A stretch of 64,000 nt of DNA, taken from the NCBI GenBank assembly GCA_947069175.1, contig CAMTDV010000013.1:32935725-32999724 (forward strand), read 5' to 3'. The position numbers and the translations under genes are program-made. The stretch's first letter is position 1, and each line of letters begins with the position of its first letter. This document shows, in pieces, positions 34,871-47,217 of this stretch. This stretch comes from Scalesia atractyloides (lineage: Eukaryota; Streptophyta; Magnoliopsida; Asterales; Asteraceae). The notes below the pieces were generated by a model. It made no database searches. It had not been told where the DNA came from and saw nothing but the letters and a program-made list of their open reading frames with translations.

Positions 34871-36859
34871 AAGCTTTTAGTGAAAATCAAGATGCTAAGC
34901 AAGGAAAATCGGAGTGTCAAGCAACGACGTGTCAATAGATTCAACCATACCATCGAGTAAACTGAGATTAAGCGACAAAAGTTAATGCTTACACAAGAAC
35001 TCTGGATACCCACAATGCTGTGCAACTTGCGGGTAACACATTGCGGCATATGGCTTAATGGTCTTAAATCTTGCGTTGATAAATTGCCAAAATATGAGAT
35101 TTCGGGTCTTTATATTGACTAATCATTCGGGGATATCATAATTGCTCTTCTGCTACATCCAAATATATGCTGACCAAGACACGATTATGATATCTTTTCA
35201 AAAGAGCCAATGTGGCCAAAACCTTACACTGAAGAAGCTCTCATAGAGAGTCATTGAAATGCATAAATCGTACCGTGTTTGGTATTTGTCTTAGCCCTCG
35301 TAGACATGGTCTCTCTGTTGTACGAAAGTATTGACCTGATGGTCAATTGTCTATTGTTGAAAAACAAAACGAATGAAGTCAATATACTCACCCGGTAAGA
35401 GGAATCTTTGTGCATACCTTAATCGCGGTGGTATGTCCTGACGTGGAACTCATGGGCACAACATTCTAACAATCTAGCTTGAGTGGGGGCCATTGCAACA
35501 TGATAAAAAGCTCACCAAAAGCATGTTGAAGAAGGATGCATGGATTTATGAGGAAAAACATACTGACAGTTTTTCTTGTGCCTTGATTATTTAAAATTAT
35601 TTTTTAATAAAAAACTGACAAGTGTTGCCAGTACGATCTTTTGTAGGAAAGTCACGGAGTTTCAAACAAAAGAAACTATGAAGGAGGTCCCTCGGTTCGA
35701 AAAATGAATTTCGGTGTCCAAATTGCAAAATTCTGAGTTTCTTAAGCTTATTTTCAATTTTTGCACTAATTTTAGTTAAAAAGGGGCACATTTTTCAAGA
35801 AAGTTTATGATTTTTGAGCGTATTTGGATTGGATTTCTTAACTTTGAAGAACCCTTCCAAAACTTGAGGCGGAGTATTTATCTTTCCAGCGTATTTAATA
35901 AATACGCTGGAAGATATTTTTGTATATATATAGGAATTTTTTATTTTTGTACAGTTTTCTTTCTTCAAAAATTATCATCATCATCATCAACATAAACAAA
36001 ACTCTCTTTGCAAATCTCTCGAACCGATCTTATTAGGATTTGATATACATTACGGTATGTTTTATTGTGTCTTGCAAGTTATCGAACAACTGCGTATCAC
36101 TAACAAGACCGGGAATCATTAGTGATAAGAGATTGGATCACGTTTTAGGTTTTGAAAGGGTTTATGAAGAAACTCTTGGATATAGAGGAATTAACATGAA
36201 CATAGTGTATTTAAGATGAATACAGTGCAATTGAGAATATCAAAACTGTCGCGCATTTAAGTCTCGAACACGAGTTCGAGCAACCGGCGTGTTTAACAAA
36301 TACACCGGTCATTCAGTGTAGACATGCATTTACGCTACACTTGTCTCGGAAGGGAGACTTAAATACGCCACACAAACTCAACATATTAGTCTACAACTTA
36401 ATCAAATCTTAGCGTAAATGATCGGTGTAATTAACTATTCTCATAAATATCTCGACGGTTTTAATCTTTTTGGTCGGCGTAAATAGTTTAACTCCAGCGA
36501 AATAATTTATAACACAACGCATTTATAACCTGTTTTAGTTTTATTTTTTTCTTATTTTCATTTTAAATATTTTGAAAATATGTGTTTTGTAAATATTTTT
36601 ATATAGTTTTGCTTATCTATATAAATACCCTGTATATATATATATCCTAATCAACTAACAGTTATGTTTCGAAACCTAGATCTCACTTGACTCATTTTCA
36701 TGTCTTAGAACGGCTCAACAATTAATATGGGATGGTACGAGAAAGCATAACTAGCCAATTACTCTAGTTCCTCAGAGGACGATTTTGAGGACGTAATGGA
36801 TTGGCTATCAAGGAGCAAAATTAGTTAAGCACGTCAAGCAAACCCGAAGATCTACTGTA
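34871..36859 (+). other. Internal non-coding leader of element D with a promoter-like block
   Basis: No coding region is supported for ~2 kb. At 35885-35909 the near-perfect palindrome core GCGTATTTAATAAATACGC is followed within ~25 bases by TATATATATAGG, which copies the arrangement of the LTR U3. A related word (ggcgtgtttaacaaatacacc) occurs at ~36284. The rest (34.9-35.6 kb) is unrecognised. Confidence 0.5.
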
Positions 36860-39395
36860 TTCGGTTAGAAGATTTCTAGAGAGCATCCAAGGTGAAGACT
36901 TTCGAGAAAGTCAAAACAATCATAGCTATAGTTCGAAACAAAGAAGTAAAAGTGACTAAATCAAGAATCCGAAAGGTGCTAAGCCTCGAAGATAATTCAA
37001 TAGACCCAATGAAGCTGAGCAAATAAGAAGTACTTGAAGGATTCCGGAGAATGAATTATGTCAGAGATTTTCGAGGAAATAACGAGATTAAAAGAAACAG
37101 TCTGATGAAGGATTGGAGATTTATTCCGTACACATTCGGCATGAGCCTAGCTCACAGAAAAGGAGGGTACGATGGTCTCAACTTGGAGAGGTCTGTTGCA
37201 ATGCTTAATTTGTGTACAAACCAGCCGTTCAACATTTCTAGTTTGATCTTCTATTGCATGGTGGACAACGTAAATAAAGGTCCATGGGCTATGTACCCAA
37301 GATTCGTCCAACTGTTCATCGACGATCAGCACAAGAATTTGCCACATGATGGAAATTTATACCAATTTTAATTTCCCATAGGAAGACAAATCACGGAGCT
37401 AAAAACAAAAGAATGGTAATGCTACACAACTGGATGTATAGAGAAGAAAGACTTCCAATCATTCTTGCTGCATACAACAAATACCGAGAGGGTGTAAGGC
37501 AAGCCCGAGAAAGACAAGAAAAACAAGGCTGAAGAGCAAGAAGTAGAAGTTGAAGAGGAAACACCACTAATACGCAAACAAAAGATAAAGGGAAGAAAAT
37601 GGTTGAAGGAGAACCCTTGAAGAAGAAAAGCAAGAAAGACTCCTCAAACCCAGAGTGGATTATGGGTGACAACATTCGTGTGGGGTCAACAGTGGAGGAG
37701 ATAGAAAGAAGCAAGCAACTCATGTTGTTGTAGAGGCAGAAAAACAAGAGCGAAGGCTGAAAAGGAGAGAAATGACTGAGTCAGAAACACCCTTGTGGAG
37801 ACATCAGAATAGGAACAGTTAGATTAGTTTGTTGAAGGGTTGCTAACTGATCCCTCATATCCCACTCCAAGCAAGTCCCCTGCAGACAAGAAATGAAAAA
37901 CATAAGAGGGATCGTCCAAGGATGTTCCACCTAAGCCAACCTCAACTGTTCAAGCTCCTCCTCAACGAGTTCCTGCAAGACCTCGACCTTTCAAGATCTG
38001 TATGATCGTTTGTCCAAAGAAATCGGGTTGTTTCCTGCTAAGGAATTTGTTTATTAAAGAATCAAGTGAACGATAGTGCTCAGAGAGAAGCTAAAAGAAC
38101 AGAGAAAGAAGAACAAGTACATTTCTACCTGTCCAAGCAATAGGAATTTATAAAGTTTCAACAAGAAGGATTGGAGAAATTGCATGAGATGGTGCAGGAT
38201 CTGTACACTTCAACCAATCGAAAACCAAAATACACAAGTGAAGCTATCTTCAATTTTACAGATTTTGAAAAGAGGAAGAAAAACGGAAAACTAAGATACT
38301 AAAAAGAAGAAAGAAAAACTAGGATATGCGGTTGATGTGAACGTTAACGGAGAGAGTGATGAGGAGGAAGTTGATAGGATTGAAATGCCTCCCAAATTCA
38401 TCGAATGGGGTCTAAAGGATGAAGTTATCTATGAAACTGACGGTGGAGACGAGTTCGCTCGCAGCACCCTGAATGGTTCAAGAAGGAAAGAGCAAAAATG
38501 CCAGATTTCTATCAAGTCATAACGGTTGAGAAAATAGGGCCACGGACCGAATTATCAGATGGAAGTACTGCAATCTACCTGGGTGGTTTGTTTTGAAGCG
38601 AAGAGGAGGTGTAATCCAGTATTTTCGAAATGGAAATGACATGCAAAGTCTACCCACATGGGATATACGAGAATTGAGCAAGCACAATATGATAAATCCT
38701 TCCAACAATAGCATTGGTGGCGACTTTCAAAGACTAATTTTTAGAGAATGCGTGCGTGGATTCACGGTATTCAAACCTAAACGCCCGAGGAGACGCGTAT
38801 CAAAAACAACCAAAGACCCAATTACAGGAAAAGGTAGAGTGACGTGGGTAATCAATCCAGCCAAAGTGGTCACCAGGGTGAAACTTCCTCTAGAACAACC
38901 TGTGGTTCTCACCAATTTTAAGAAATGGTTCTATGATAGTAAAACAAGTGAAGCAGTCATCAGATCCAACTCAAACGAAGATATCTGCATTCTTGTTTTT
39001 CCTATATGATCTGAATACTCTTTATGGGAACAAGATACACGTTGGCACAGGAAACGAAATACCTAGATGAAGGCATGCTTTTTCTGCGAGCGGTAGAGCA
39101 TGCAAGATATAGAAAGAAAGAAATGATGGAGATCTTGCTTAGAATCAACAAGCAAAAAGAAAAGAAGAAAGCTGCTGAAAAGTGTGCGGAGCCGCAATCC
39201 TCTTTTCCTCAAACAAAAGATCCATCATCAGAATCAAATGTTCAAGTTACTCCACCACCTCCGACTTCATCCACATATGAAGTCACTATGGAGGACCCCA
39301 AATTAAGTAAAGTTGTTATCAACCAAACTGAAGCACCACCTGAACCGACTACAGATCAAGCTGCATCAAATCCAGAAACCGAAACTCAAGAATGA
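36860..39395 (+). pseudogene. Additional ORF (aORF) of element D
   Basis: Recognisable segments are KSRIRKVLSLEDNSIDP (~36960), SLAHRKGGYDGLN followed by YPRFVQLFIDDQHKNL (~37145-37340), LPTWDIREL and GFTVFKPKRPRRR (~38650-38800), and a Lys-rich then Pro/Thr-rich tail ending ETETQE-stop (39395). The order and motifs match the element E ORF: the GG-D/ED-L motif, L-PFN/PYN-S-LI, YPRF-Q and WDI-EL all recur. Several stops and frameshifts (e.g. ~37012, ~37370-38330, 38521, 39009) break it. No gag or pol lies between the two LTRs, so this ORF is the element's only protein. No function is recognised. Confidence 0.6.
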
Positions 39396-39420
39396 AGATC
39401 GAACAAGTACGCAACAATCT

Positions 39421-39430
39421 AGGGGGGATA
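39421..39430 (+). other. Polypurine tract of element D
   Basis: AGGGGGGATA lies four bases before the 3' LTR start, directly downstream of the aORF stop. Confidence 0.65.
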
Positions 39431-39434
39431 TTCT

Positions 39435-39875
39435 TGGAACTTTTGAGATCGTTGGTACTTGGTTTTAGTAGGTTTTGGATAGTTTTGTAATAGTTTATTA
39501 TGTTCTAGAGAGTTCAGGGGTTAAAAGTGTAACTACAGGGAAACTTCCATTTAGCGGCGTAATTAAGTACCCAGCGTATTTAATAAATACGTTGGGTAGT
39601 CAGTTCATATATATTGGTGGTTAATGAAAACCCTAGTCCAAGGTTCTTGGATAAGTTTTAGTGATTTCTCTTGTGTTGTGATTATTGTTCTTGTGCTAAA
39701 TCCAAACATCCAGGTGCTTTTATTGATTATATCATTTGGGATTCCATATACAACACTAGTTGTTTGATCCATACAAGAATCTTCATCTTTAGTTTTTCTT
39801 AACTTTTACATATTCAAGCAACTAATCTATAGTTGTTTGGGTGATAACAATCAAACCACTGTGATCTGAATCTGT
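39435..39875 (+). repeat. 3' LTR of element D
   Basis: This is the second copy of the 34433-34870 LTR, with few substitutions and one small indel by eye. It carries gcgtatttaataaatacg, a close match to the palindrome, and TATATAT just after it. Confidence 0.78.
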
Positions 39876-40936
39876 TTTGGGACTCACAAATGTTACCTCT
39901 GTATTTCTTTATACATGTTAACTATCACTCAAAGACACTTCAGATATTCTAATTATTATACTGTTGTTTTCTTTTGCTTCATTGTGAGTTATGAACTCGC
40001 TTGGTCTAGGAGGACCAAATGTTATGAAGTCAAGTGATCTTGAACTAAGGTGCATCGCCATCAATCTCGTAATCTCCAAACAACCTAAAATAAAGCAAAA
40101 AATAACACTTTTTGAATTTATTTGTCTTCTCAAACTCTTTATCATTATAGTCAGGTTTTTGATTTACCTTTCCATAGCAGATTGTACTCGTCTGGTAGAA
40201 AAATGAAAGAACAAAAACATTTCATCAGTTTATACACGAAATAATCAGTTAATTAAACAGTTTATGGCATGGTTCAGGTATTGTTTAGATGACATGCCTT
40301 TCTACCACTAACACTGGTGCATGATGAGCGTCATCACTAGCGATGGGCATAGTCCTAACCTGTGATATATATACATATATTATAAAGGAGCTTATAAGAA
40401 ACCCTTTCATCCCATGATTAAATCAGTGTTATCAAAAAAGAACTGAATGATATATACCAAGTTCTAATAATGTAGATTGTAAAATAGTTCAATGTATCTT
40501 AGTTTTGCTTCTTTCTGTTCCTTGTTTAGATGCTTCCAAAACGTGTAGATGTTTGCCATATTCAACACTTTATTTGCATAAATTTCCATGTTTAGCTGGA
40601 AATCAGAAAGCTGTCTTAACTATAACTAATAACGATTTAGTTTCAACTACGGTGAATTTTATTTAACTTTGGGTGGTTTGGATATATTTGGATGTTGTTT
40701 TGATTTCAGATGATCTAGATGAACTAGTTGATGTGAATAGTGTTTTTGAGGATCTGCAACGTATCTGAGAGTTCCTGATGAGTCATCAAACAACTATTGG
40801 CTTTTCAACATAAAAAATATTTACATCAGCTTCTTTAACTAGCGGGTCACCTATAATCAAAACAACATCAAAAAGTTAACTATATACAACCAGTAAACAA
40901 AAAATTGATATTTGTCAAGGATCAATATTTTATTAC
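39876..40936. other. Sequence downstream of the last sucrose synthase exon present
   Basis: By gene order this is an intron or 3' flank of the sucrose synthase gene; the terminal exons expected next are not found. From 40269 to 40936 it is duplicated at 46383-47051 inside the copia element. On the plus strand, a splice-acceptor-like ttttgatttcag (~40698-40709) precedes a short open stretch ending in TGA (about 40710-40768; reads DDLDELVDVNSVFEDLQRI), possibly the end of a convergent gene. Confidence 0.4.
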
Positions 40937-41102
40937 CATTCATGTATACACTTCAAACCACCTTCTGAAATTTTGTTCCAGTATCTAGGATCCTCTTTGC
41001 ATTTCTGGAAAAAATCAGCAATCTTAATGTTGGACTCATCGCCATGATTAGGATCAATGTGGAATCCAAAACCACCATCAACAATGATCTCAGCTGGACC
41101 AC
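40937..41102 (-). pseudogene. SUS: SUS exon part, downstream of the copia insertion (copy 1)
   Basis: Continues the exon broken at 41102/47956. It reads GPAEIIVDGGFGFHIDPNHG then CKEDPRYWNKISEGGLKCIH and ends at donor G|GTAATA (40936-40935). This is the glycosyltransferase C-lobe including the PAEII motif used in nucleotide-sugar binding. The ACCAC at 41098-41102 is the copia target duplication. The copy at 47052-47217 differs at a few residues (VDGG here, VEGV there). Confidence 0.88.
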
Positions 41103-41822
41103 TGTTGATACAGTTTTGTGTCTGTCGCTTTTCTTAATTACAGTTGTAATTGTACGGTCTTTGCTCAAGTGTCTGTATAGGTTTGGTAGTGTCAAATAGA
41201 TCGAGATATCCTTCTATCTTGATCTAGTATGACATCTTAGCTTGTCTGTGTTAAATGGTTGCATGTGTGCATACCGTTGAGTCTTGTAAACGTCATGTCT
41301 GCTCACGTTCTCCAAGAAGAAGAATTTTGTGCGAGCCAGAGATTTCATACGAATCACATGATTCGTACGAATCGATGAGTGTTTTCGTACGAAACAGCTG
41401 TTCCACACCAATTTCCTGGAGATGTGTCTCGTGTGAAATAGTGTGTTCTGTATGTCTGGCAACGTGTTTTGGCACGAGTGACCAGCTTGGACACTATAAA
41501 AGCAGACATGCACCTCTCAGTGAGGGTTAGCCCTTTGGTCCAGAAGTTAACACAACGAGCTAGCAAACTGATCCTTTGTGTGGGATATCTAAGTTAGCAT
41601 TTCTGGTGAAGACGAAGACACAAGAACACAACAAGTTTGTTTTAGTCATACGAGCATTGTGTGTATGTGTTTGTACTTGTTGTCAATCATTAATCAAGAT
41701 AGTGAATCTTTGGTTACCCCGTGTTCTTTACTTTGCTTTGGTTGGATGCACACTTGGATTCCGCACTCGTGTGTATGCTATATGAACAAGGAATAGGTTT
41801 GACATCCGCAGGTGGACCTACA
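41103..41822 (+). repeat. Copia 5' LTR
   Basis: TGTTGATACAG...GGACCTACA, 720 bp. It contains several TTCGTACGAA-type palindromes (~41345-41395) and TATAAA at 41495-41500. It lacks an 18-base CGTACGA-containing unit present in the 3' LTR (~47510-47527). Confidence 0.9.
41495..41500 (+). promoter_or_regulatory. Putative TATA box of copia LTR
   Basis: TATAAA in cttggacactataaaagcag. The equivalent in the 3' LTR is at 47629-47635. Confidence 0.6.
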
Positions 41823-41824
41823 AG

Positions 41825-41836
41825 TGGTATCAGAGC
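41825..41836 (+). other. Primer binding site of the copia element
   Basis: TGGTATCAGAGC, two bases after the LTR end, is complementary to initiator tRNA-Met. Confidence 0.9.
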
Positions 41837-42464
41837 TTGTGCTCTTTCCTTGTTCAAAACCAGGCTTAGTTGTGTCTGAGCTAGTTTGAAGATTTCTGAA
41901 GTGTTCTTGAATCTCCAGCAGAAAACATAAGTTTTGGATAGTTAACTAACTTAAAACTTGGTTAAAATCTGCTGCATGCAGAAAATTTTATGGTAAAATT
42001 TTTCTGAAGAACACCATTGAAGAAGAAATCTGCAAAAATTTGAATCTGATTAAGTTTTGGTAGGGTTGACACTTTCTTACTTGGATCTGGACTTGGACTG
42101 TGGACTGTTAAAGTCTGTGTTTTAACTAAAAGTGGGTAAACAACAGGTATTTTCGAAAAAGCAGGTCTACACAAGTAAGGAAATTTCTCACCAAACCATT
42201 TCTGAAAAGATTCCTCTGAAAAACGCTGAACAAAACAGTTTATGCGACTGAAAAGATTCGTGCGAATCATCTGACCCGCACGAAACATCATTGTTTCGCA
42301 CGAAACAGCGGTCTCGCACGAAACAATTGTTGTTCATTTTTCGTGTTTTTTCAAAGCTTTGTGATTTTAAGAATTTGTCATATTTTCAGATCTGTGAATT
42401 TTAAAAGGTAATCACAATTGTGAAACTTTAAAACCTTTAAATTTTCATAAAACAATAAAGTATA

Positions 42465-45400
42465 ATGAGTTCTAACTCGTGGGATTGGAGTTGTTCAAGC
42501 TCAAATCAGGAGTCTTCGCAAAGCTCCATAACATCATGGGTAAAATCTTTGATGCCTCAACATACAGCAATGATCTCTGCAAATCAATGGGCGTGTGTTG
42601 CGAATCAGAATGAAAGCATCCAAACTCTGTTAATGAGCGAAAGTGAAACATGGAGTAATAACCGACCGCCGAAGTTAAATCACATGAACGATTATCCTTC
42701 ATGGAAAAGTCGTTTTATACGTATGTTCTCAGTCAAAACACGGAATTGTGGACATGTTTCACTACCCCCTACGATGAAGCACTTAAAGAAGCTGGATCAA
42801 ATCCAACCTCATTGGCCAATCTAGTCGAAAGTGACAATAAAGCTTACGATCTAGAGAAAAAGGCATTTGCTATCCTCACACAAGCTCTGCATAAAGACAT
42901 TTATCATCAGTTTGTGTATTGTACTACAACAAAAAGTTTGTGGGACACTTTGGAAGCTAGAGGTGAAGGTAACGCTACTACCAGGAAGATTCGGCATGAT
43001 CTGCTCAAGAAAGAGTTTGAAGGTTTTATGTTCATGGAGAATGAAACCTTGAATGATATGACTACTCGGTTTTGTCATCTTCTTAGCGAAATGTACTCGT
43101 ATAAAGTGTTAGCAGCACCACAAGAAATTGTGATGGGATTTGCTGATGCTTTACCACCGAAATGGGGTCAATTTATTGATCTTTTAAAACATACAGGTGT
43201 TTTGGACTCAATTAGTATTTATGATTTGTGCAGAAACTGGAGAACAAGAATGAAGAAGAACTCCGGAAGGCACAACGAGTCTCTGGTCCACAAAACCCTA
43301 AAATGTATTTTGGAGGTATAAATGCAGGTACAAGCTCAAGCCAACAACCAAAGCTACAGACCGTGTTTGTGTCAAACGTGAACCCTTTTCTACCCCAACC
43401 TGTCCAATCAAGTTAGTCTACAGGTTCGAGCAATCAAGCCTATGGACAAGCTTTTGATCCAAAAGCCTTCCTTCCAAAGCCAAGGGATTTAGCGCATAAA
43501 GCTCCCAGCAAGCTCCTCAACAAGCTTTCTATGGAAGCAACAGTCAATCTGCGAATCCCAACACTGTCAAACTTGACACGTCAAATCTCTCCAAAATCAA
43601 CGTAGAAGTTGCCCAGGAACATGCTGAACTTCTATAACCATGGTCAGTGCGTATTTTGGTTTAGTTGCAGGTAAAATAGGGAACATCAATTTGACAAATG
43701 AAGACTATGAACAAATTGACCGAGATGAAATGGAGCTGATGGACATCAAGTGGGCATTTGCAAGCGCTATGAGAAGAGCGAAGGATTATATGAGAAGAAC
43801 GGGTAGAACCAGTTTAGAAAGCAAGAAAGATACAAAATACGGCTTTGACAAAACATCCGTTACTTGCTTCAACTGTGGAGAAAGAGGTCACTTCAAGCGA
43901 GAATGCACCAGACCCAACAAGGAAGGAAATCACAACCCCTTTCGCAATCAGTCTCAACCATCCAACACAACACAGTACAACATTGAAAGAAAAATAGTAG
44001 CTGTTGGCAACTCTAACAACACCAATCAATCAGGACCTTTAAACATGCACAGAGCTTGGTAGTTCAGTCTGATGAAGGATGCGATTGGTCAGTACAGTTG
44101 GGAACTGAGAACAACGAAGAACTGCATGCTATGCGAAGATCGTGGATCAAATCAAGCATGATCACAACATCAACACTCCAAATAATGATGATACATCTGG
44201 GATGCTGGTAGTTCTGATGAAGAATGTTCAAGTTCAGATGGTTATGGATCTGATTCTGATGTGAAGAAAGGAAGTGATGCTGAGGTTGAAGAGTTGCTGA
44301 GTGAAGCTGAGATGTTGAAATCTGAAAAGGTAGGTATGACGAGGAATGCAGAATCTGCGGAAAAAGAGACACAGGAACTCTCTATAGTAGAGTAGCTTTT
44401 CCTCATCACACTGCCTTTATGGCAAATGTTGAAGGTTCTTCAAAACAGGTAAATTCGGACCCTCCTACTATTTGCAATGACTGTGTTGAGTTGAAAATAA
44501 AATATGAAACCGTCAACAGTCATAATCAAAATTTAGTTCTTGAACTATCAAAATGCAAAGAGGCGAATTTGGGGCTAACTAGAAATGAAAAAGAATTCAA
44601 ATCTATAATAGAAACCCTTAAGAAAAGTGTTTCTGAATTGACAAAAACAGTTTTGAATAAACAGACAGGAATTAATAACTACATTAATCTCCTAGAAGAA
44701 ACAAAGAAAGAGTTAGCCATCGCCAAATGCGAATATGATTCGATCAAATGCAAATTGGAAAGTTATTCTAACTCCCAATATGTGTTGATCATATCATTGA
44801 AGTTCAAAAACAAAGGGATATGCTCAATGCATAGGGTATAAGTCGTGTCCACCCCCAATGAAACACAACTATACCAAAATGCCATGATGAAGAGGAGATG
44901 CCTTGTTTTGAACCCTCTGTACCTTTGAATCTTGAGGAATTCGCAGTAGAGTTAGGGTTCAAACTAGGAAATTCCTCTCAAGAACCAAGCAAGCCAGAAA
45001 GTTCATCGTCTGATGAAGAAGATGATGATACATCAGATGATGAATCAAGAAATGATGAGCAGGATCAGCCTCTTGATGAAAGGAAAATGAGTAGAATCTT
45101 CTGCTACTCCTATTACTCAATCTGTTGAGAATCAAGAACTGTTCCTAAGAAATCTGTCAAGACACAAGTATCGACAGATGAAGCAAATAATGTGTTGTAT
45201 ACTTTGTTTGGAGATAAGAAAATCTATTCAAACAAAGATTTTCCAATTAAAAACGTAATCCAATCTTATAGATCAGGTTTTTGAAAAGTCAACAACCAAA
45301 CCTTTAGAGAAGAAAAATCCCACCAAATGATAACCATTATCCGCTTTAAAAGAAAAACAATGGAAGCGAGTTGAAAAGCCTACAGTTTCTCAACCGAAGG

Positions 45401-46402
45401 TTGAAGCAAAAGGCTCTCGTTACCAGAAAAAGGCCAAAACTGTTAAATTTGTGAGTTCTAAAGGTACCGATAAAGTCGAAACTTTTCAAGGAAAATCTAA
45501 TGTTGATTTTGTAAAGAAAGTTAAGATTTTGAAAAGAAATAGTCAAAAAAATTACACCCAACACACTGATGGATGTAATGAAAATGAACCTAGTACCTCA
45601 AAACCACAAGTTTAATGTCAAGCCAAGAACCACGATCTCCTAGTTTTGTTGAAAGGAGAACATGTTTCAATGTGGAGAATTTGGCCACATTATAAAGGAT
45701 TGTCAAAATCCAGCCAAATCAAGATGTATAGAGAAAACCCCTCATGAACCAACTTGCAAACGTAAATCTGTTTCTTCGACACAAGATAAACGAATTATTA
45801 AAGATCAAAAAGAGAAACAAAAACGTAAACAAGTAAAAGCAGTTGAGAAAGCTTTAAAATCGGATTCTTCGAAAAGGATTAAAGATCTTCAAAGTCAATA
45901 AAACCAAGTCACTGTTAAAACTGTAAATAATAGTAAATCTGTTAATAAACAAGGATCTTGGAAATAGAAGACCGGTAATGGTTTAAAAGGAGTTTCTCAG
46001 TTTGTTAATCATCAAGAAATTGGGATTACATTTCTCGATGATAAGGGACGACCTAAGACCACTAAGGCTTGGGTCCCCATCTCAAACTAATCTTGTTTGT
46101 GTAATGTGCAGGGTGTTCCAGGAGGAACTGTAAACAGTCATTGGATTGTTGACAGTGGAGCATCAAGGCACATGACGGGCGACTTGCGACTCCTATATGA
46201 TGTGAAAAGCATAAGGGGTGGTTATGTTGCTTTTCCTGGTGACAAAGGAGGATACATCACTGGAGAAGGAATGGTCTCCAATGGTGTTGTGAGCTTTGAC
46301 AAGATCAATTATGTGCGGCAAATTGATCGCAATCTTCTTAGCGTTTCTCAAATCTGCGACAAGAAGTTCACGGTACATTTTGATGGTTCAGGTATTGTTT
46401 AG
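42465..46402 (+). pseudogene. Copia gag-protease, decayed and truncated (SIRE/Maximus-like)
   Basis: It starts MSSNSWDWSCSSSNQE. The capsid/UBN2-type region follows (ALHKDIYHQFVYC; GFADALPPKWGQ; ~42700-43260), then a SIRE-type block (DYEQIDRDEMELMDIKW), knuckle 1 CFNCGERGHFKREC (~43866), a coiled-coil stretch (44419-44790), knuckle 2 CFQCGEFGHIIKDC (~45664), then a protease with active site DSGASRHMTG (~46150) and the start of the pre-integrase region (NLLSVSQICDKKF). Coding stops being copia-like at ~46383-46400. Frameshifts (~42700, ~43230, ~43500) and stops break it. Two knuckles and a long gag fit the SIRE/Maximus lineage. Confidence 0.85.
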
Positions 46403-47217
46403 ATGACATGCCTTTCTACCACTAACACTGGTGCATGATGAGCGTCATCACTAAGCGATGGGCATAGTCCTAACCTGTGATATATATACATATATTATAA
46501 AGGAGCTTATAAGAAACCCTTTCATCCCATGATTAAATCAGTGTTATCAAAAAAGAACTGAATGATATATACCAAGTTCTAATAATGTAGATTGTAAAAT
46601 AGTTCAATGTATCTTACTTTTGCTTCTTTCTGTTCCTTGTTTAGATGCTTCCAAAACGTGTAGATGTTTGCCATATTCAACACTTTATTTGCATAAATTT
46701 CCATGTTTAGCTGAAAATCAGAAAGCTGTCTTAACTATACCTAATAACGATTTAGTTTCAACTACGGTGAATTTTATTTAACTTTGGGTGGTTTGGATAT
46801 TTTTGGATGTTGTTTTGATTTCAGATGATCTAGTTGAACTAGTTGATGTGAATAGTGTTTTTGAGGATCTGCAACGTATCTGAGAGTTCCTGATGAGTCA
46901 TCAAACAACTATTGGCTTTTCAACATAAAAAATATTTACATCAGCTTCTTTAACTAGCGGGTCACCTATAATCAAAACAACATCAAAAAGTTAAATATAT
47001 ACAACCAGTAAACAAAAAATTGATATTTGTCAAGGATCAATATTTTATTACCATTCATGTATACACTTCAAACCACCTTCTGAAATTTTGTTCCAGTATC
47101 TAGGATCCTCTTTGCATTTCTGGAAAAAATCAGCAATCTTGATGTTGGACTCATCGCCATGATTAGGATCAATGTGGAATCCAAAAACACCTTCAACAAT
47201 GATCTCAGCTGGACCAC
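46383..47217 (-). repeat. Duplicated SUS flank inside the copia element
   Basis: It matches 40269-41102 almost exactly, including the SUS exon part (47052-47217) and the ACCAC. The junction with copia lies within a shared word atggttcaggtattgttt, which encodes part of the copia frame on one side and sits in the SUS downstream flank on the other. Together with the following LTR the duplicated block is ~1.56 kb. Confidence 0.92.
47052..47217 (-). pseudogene. SUS: SUS exon part, duplicate copy
   Basis: Reads PAEIIVEGVFGFHIDPNHG through GGLKCIHEW with the same donor site as copy 1. It keeps the V at the position where copy 1 has G, and E where copy 1 has D. It is detached from the upstream half-exon by the 3' LTR. 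Confidence 0.88.
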
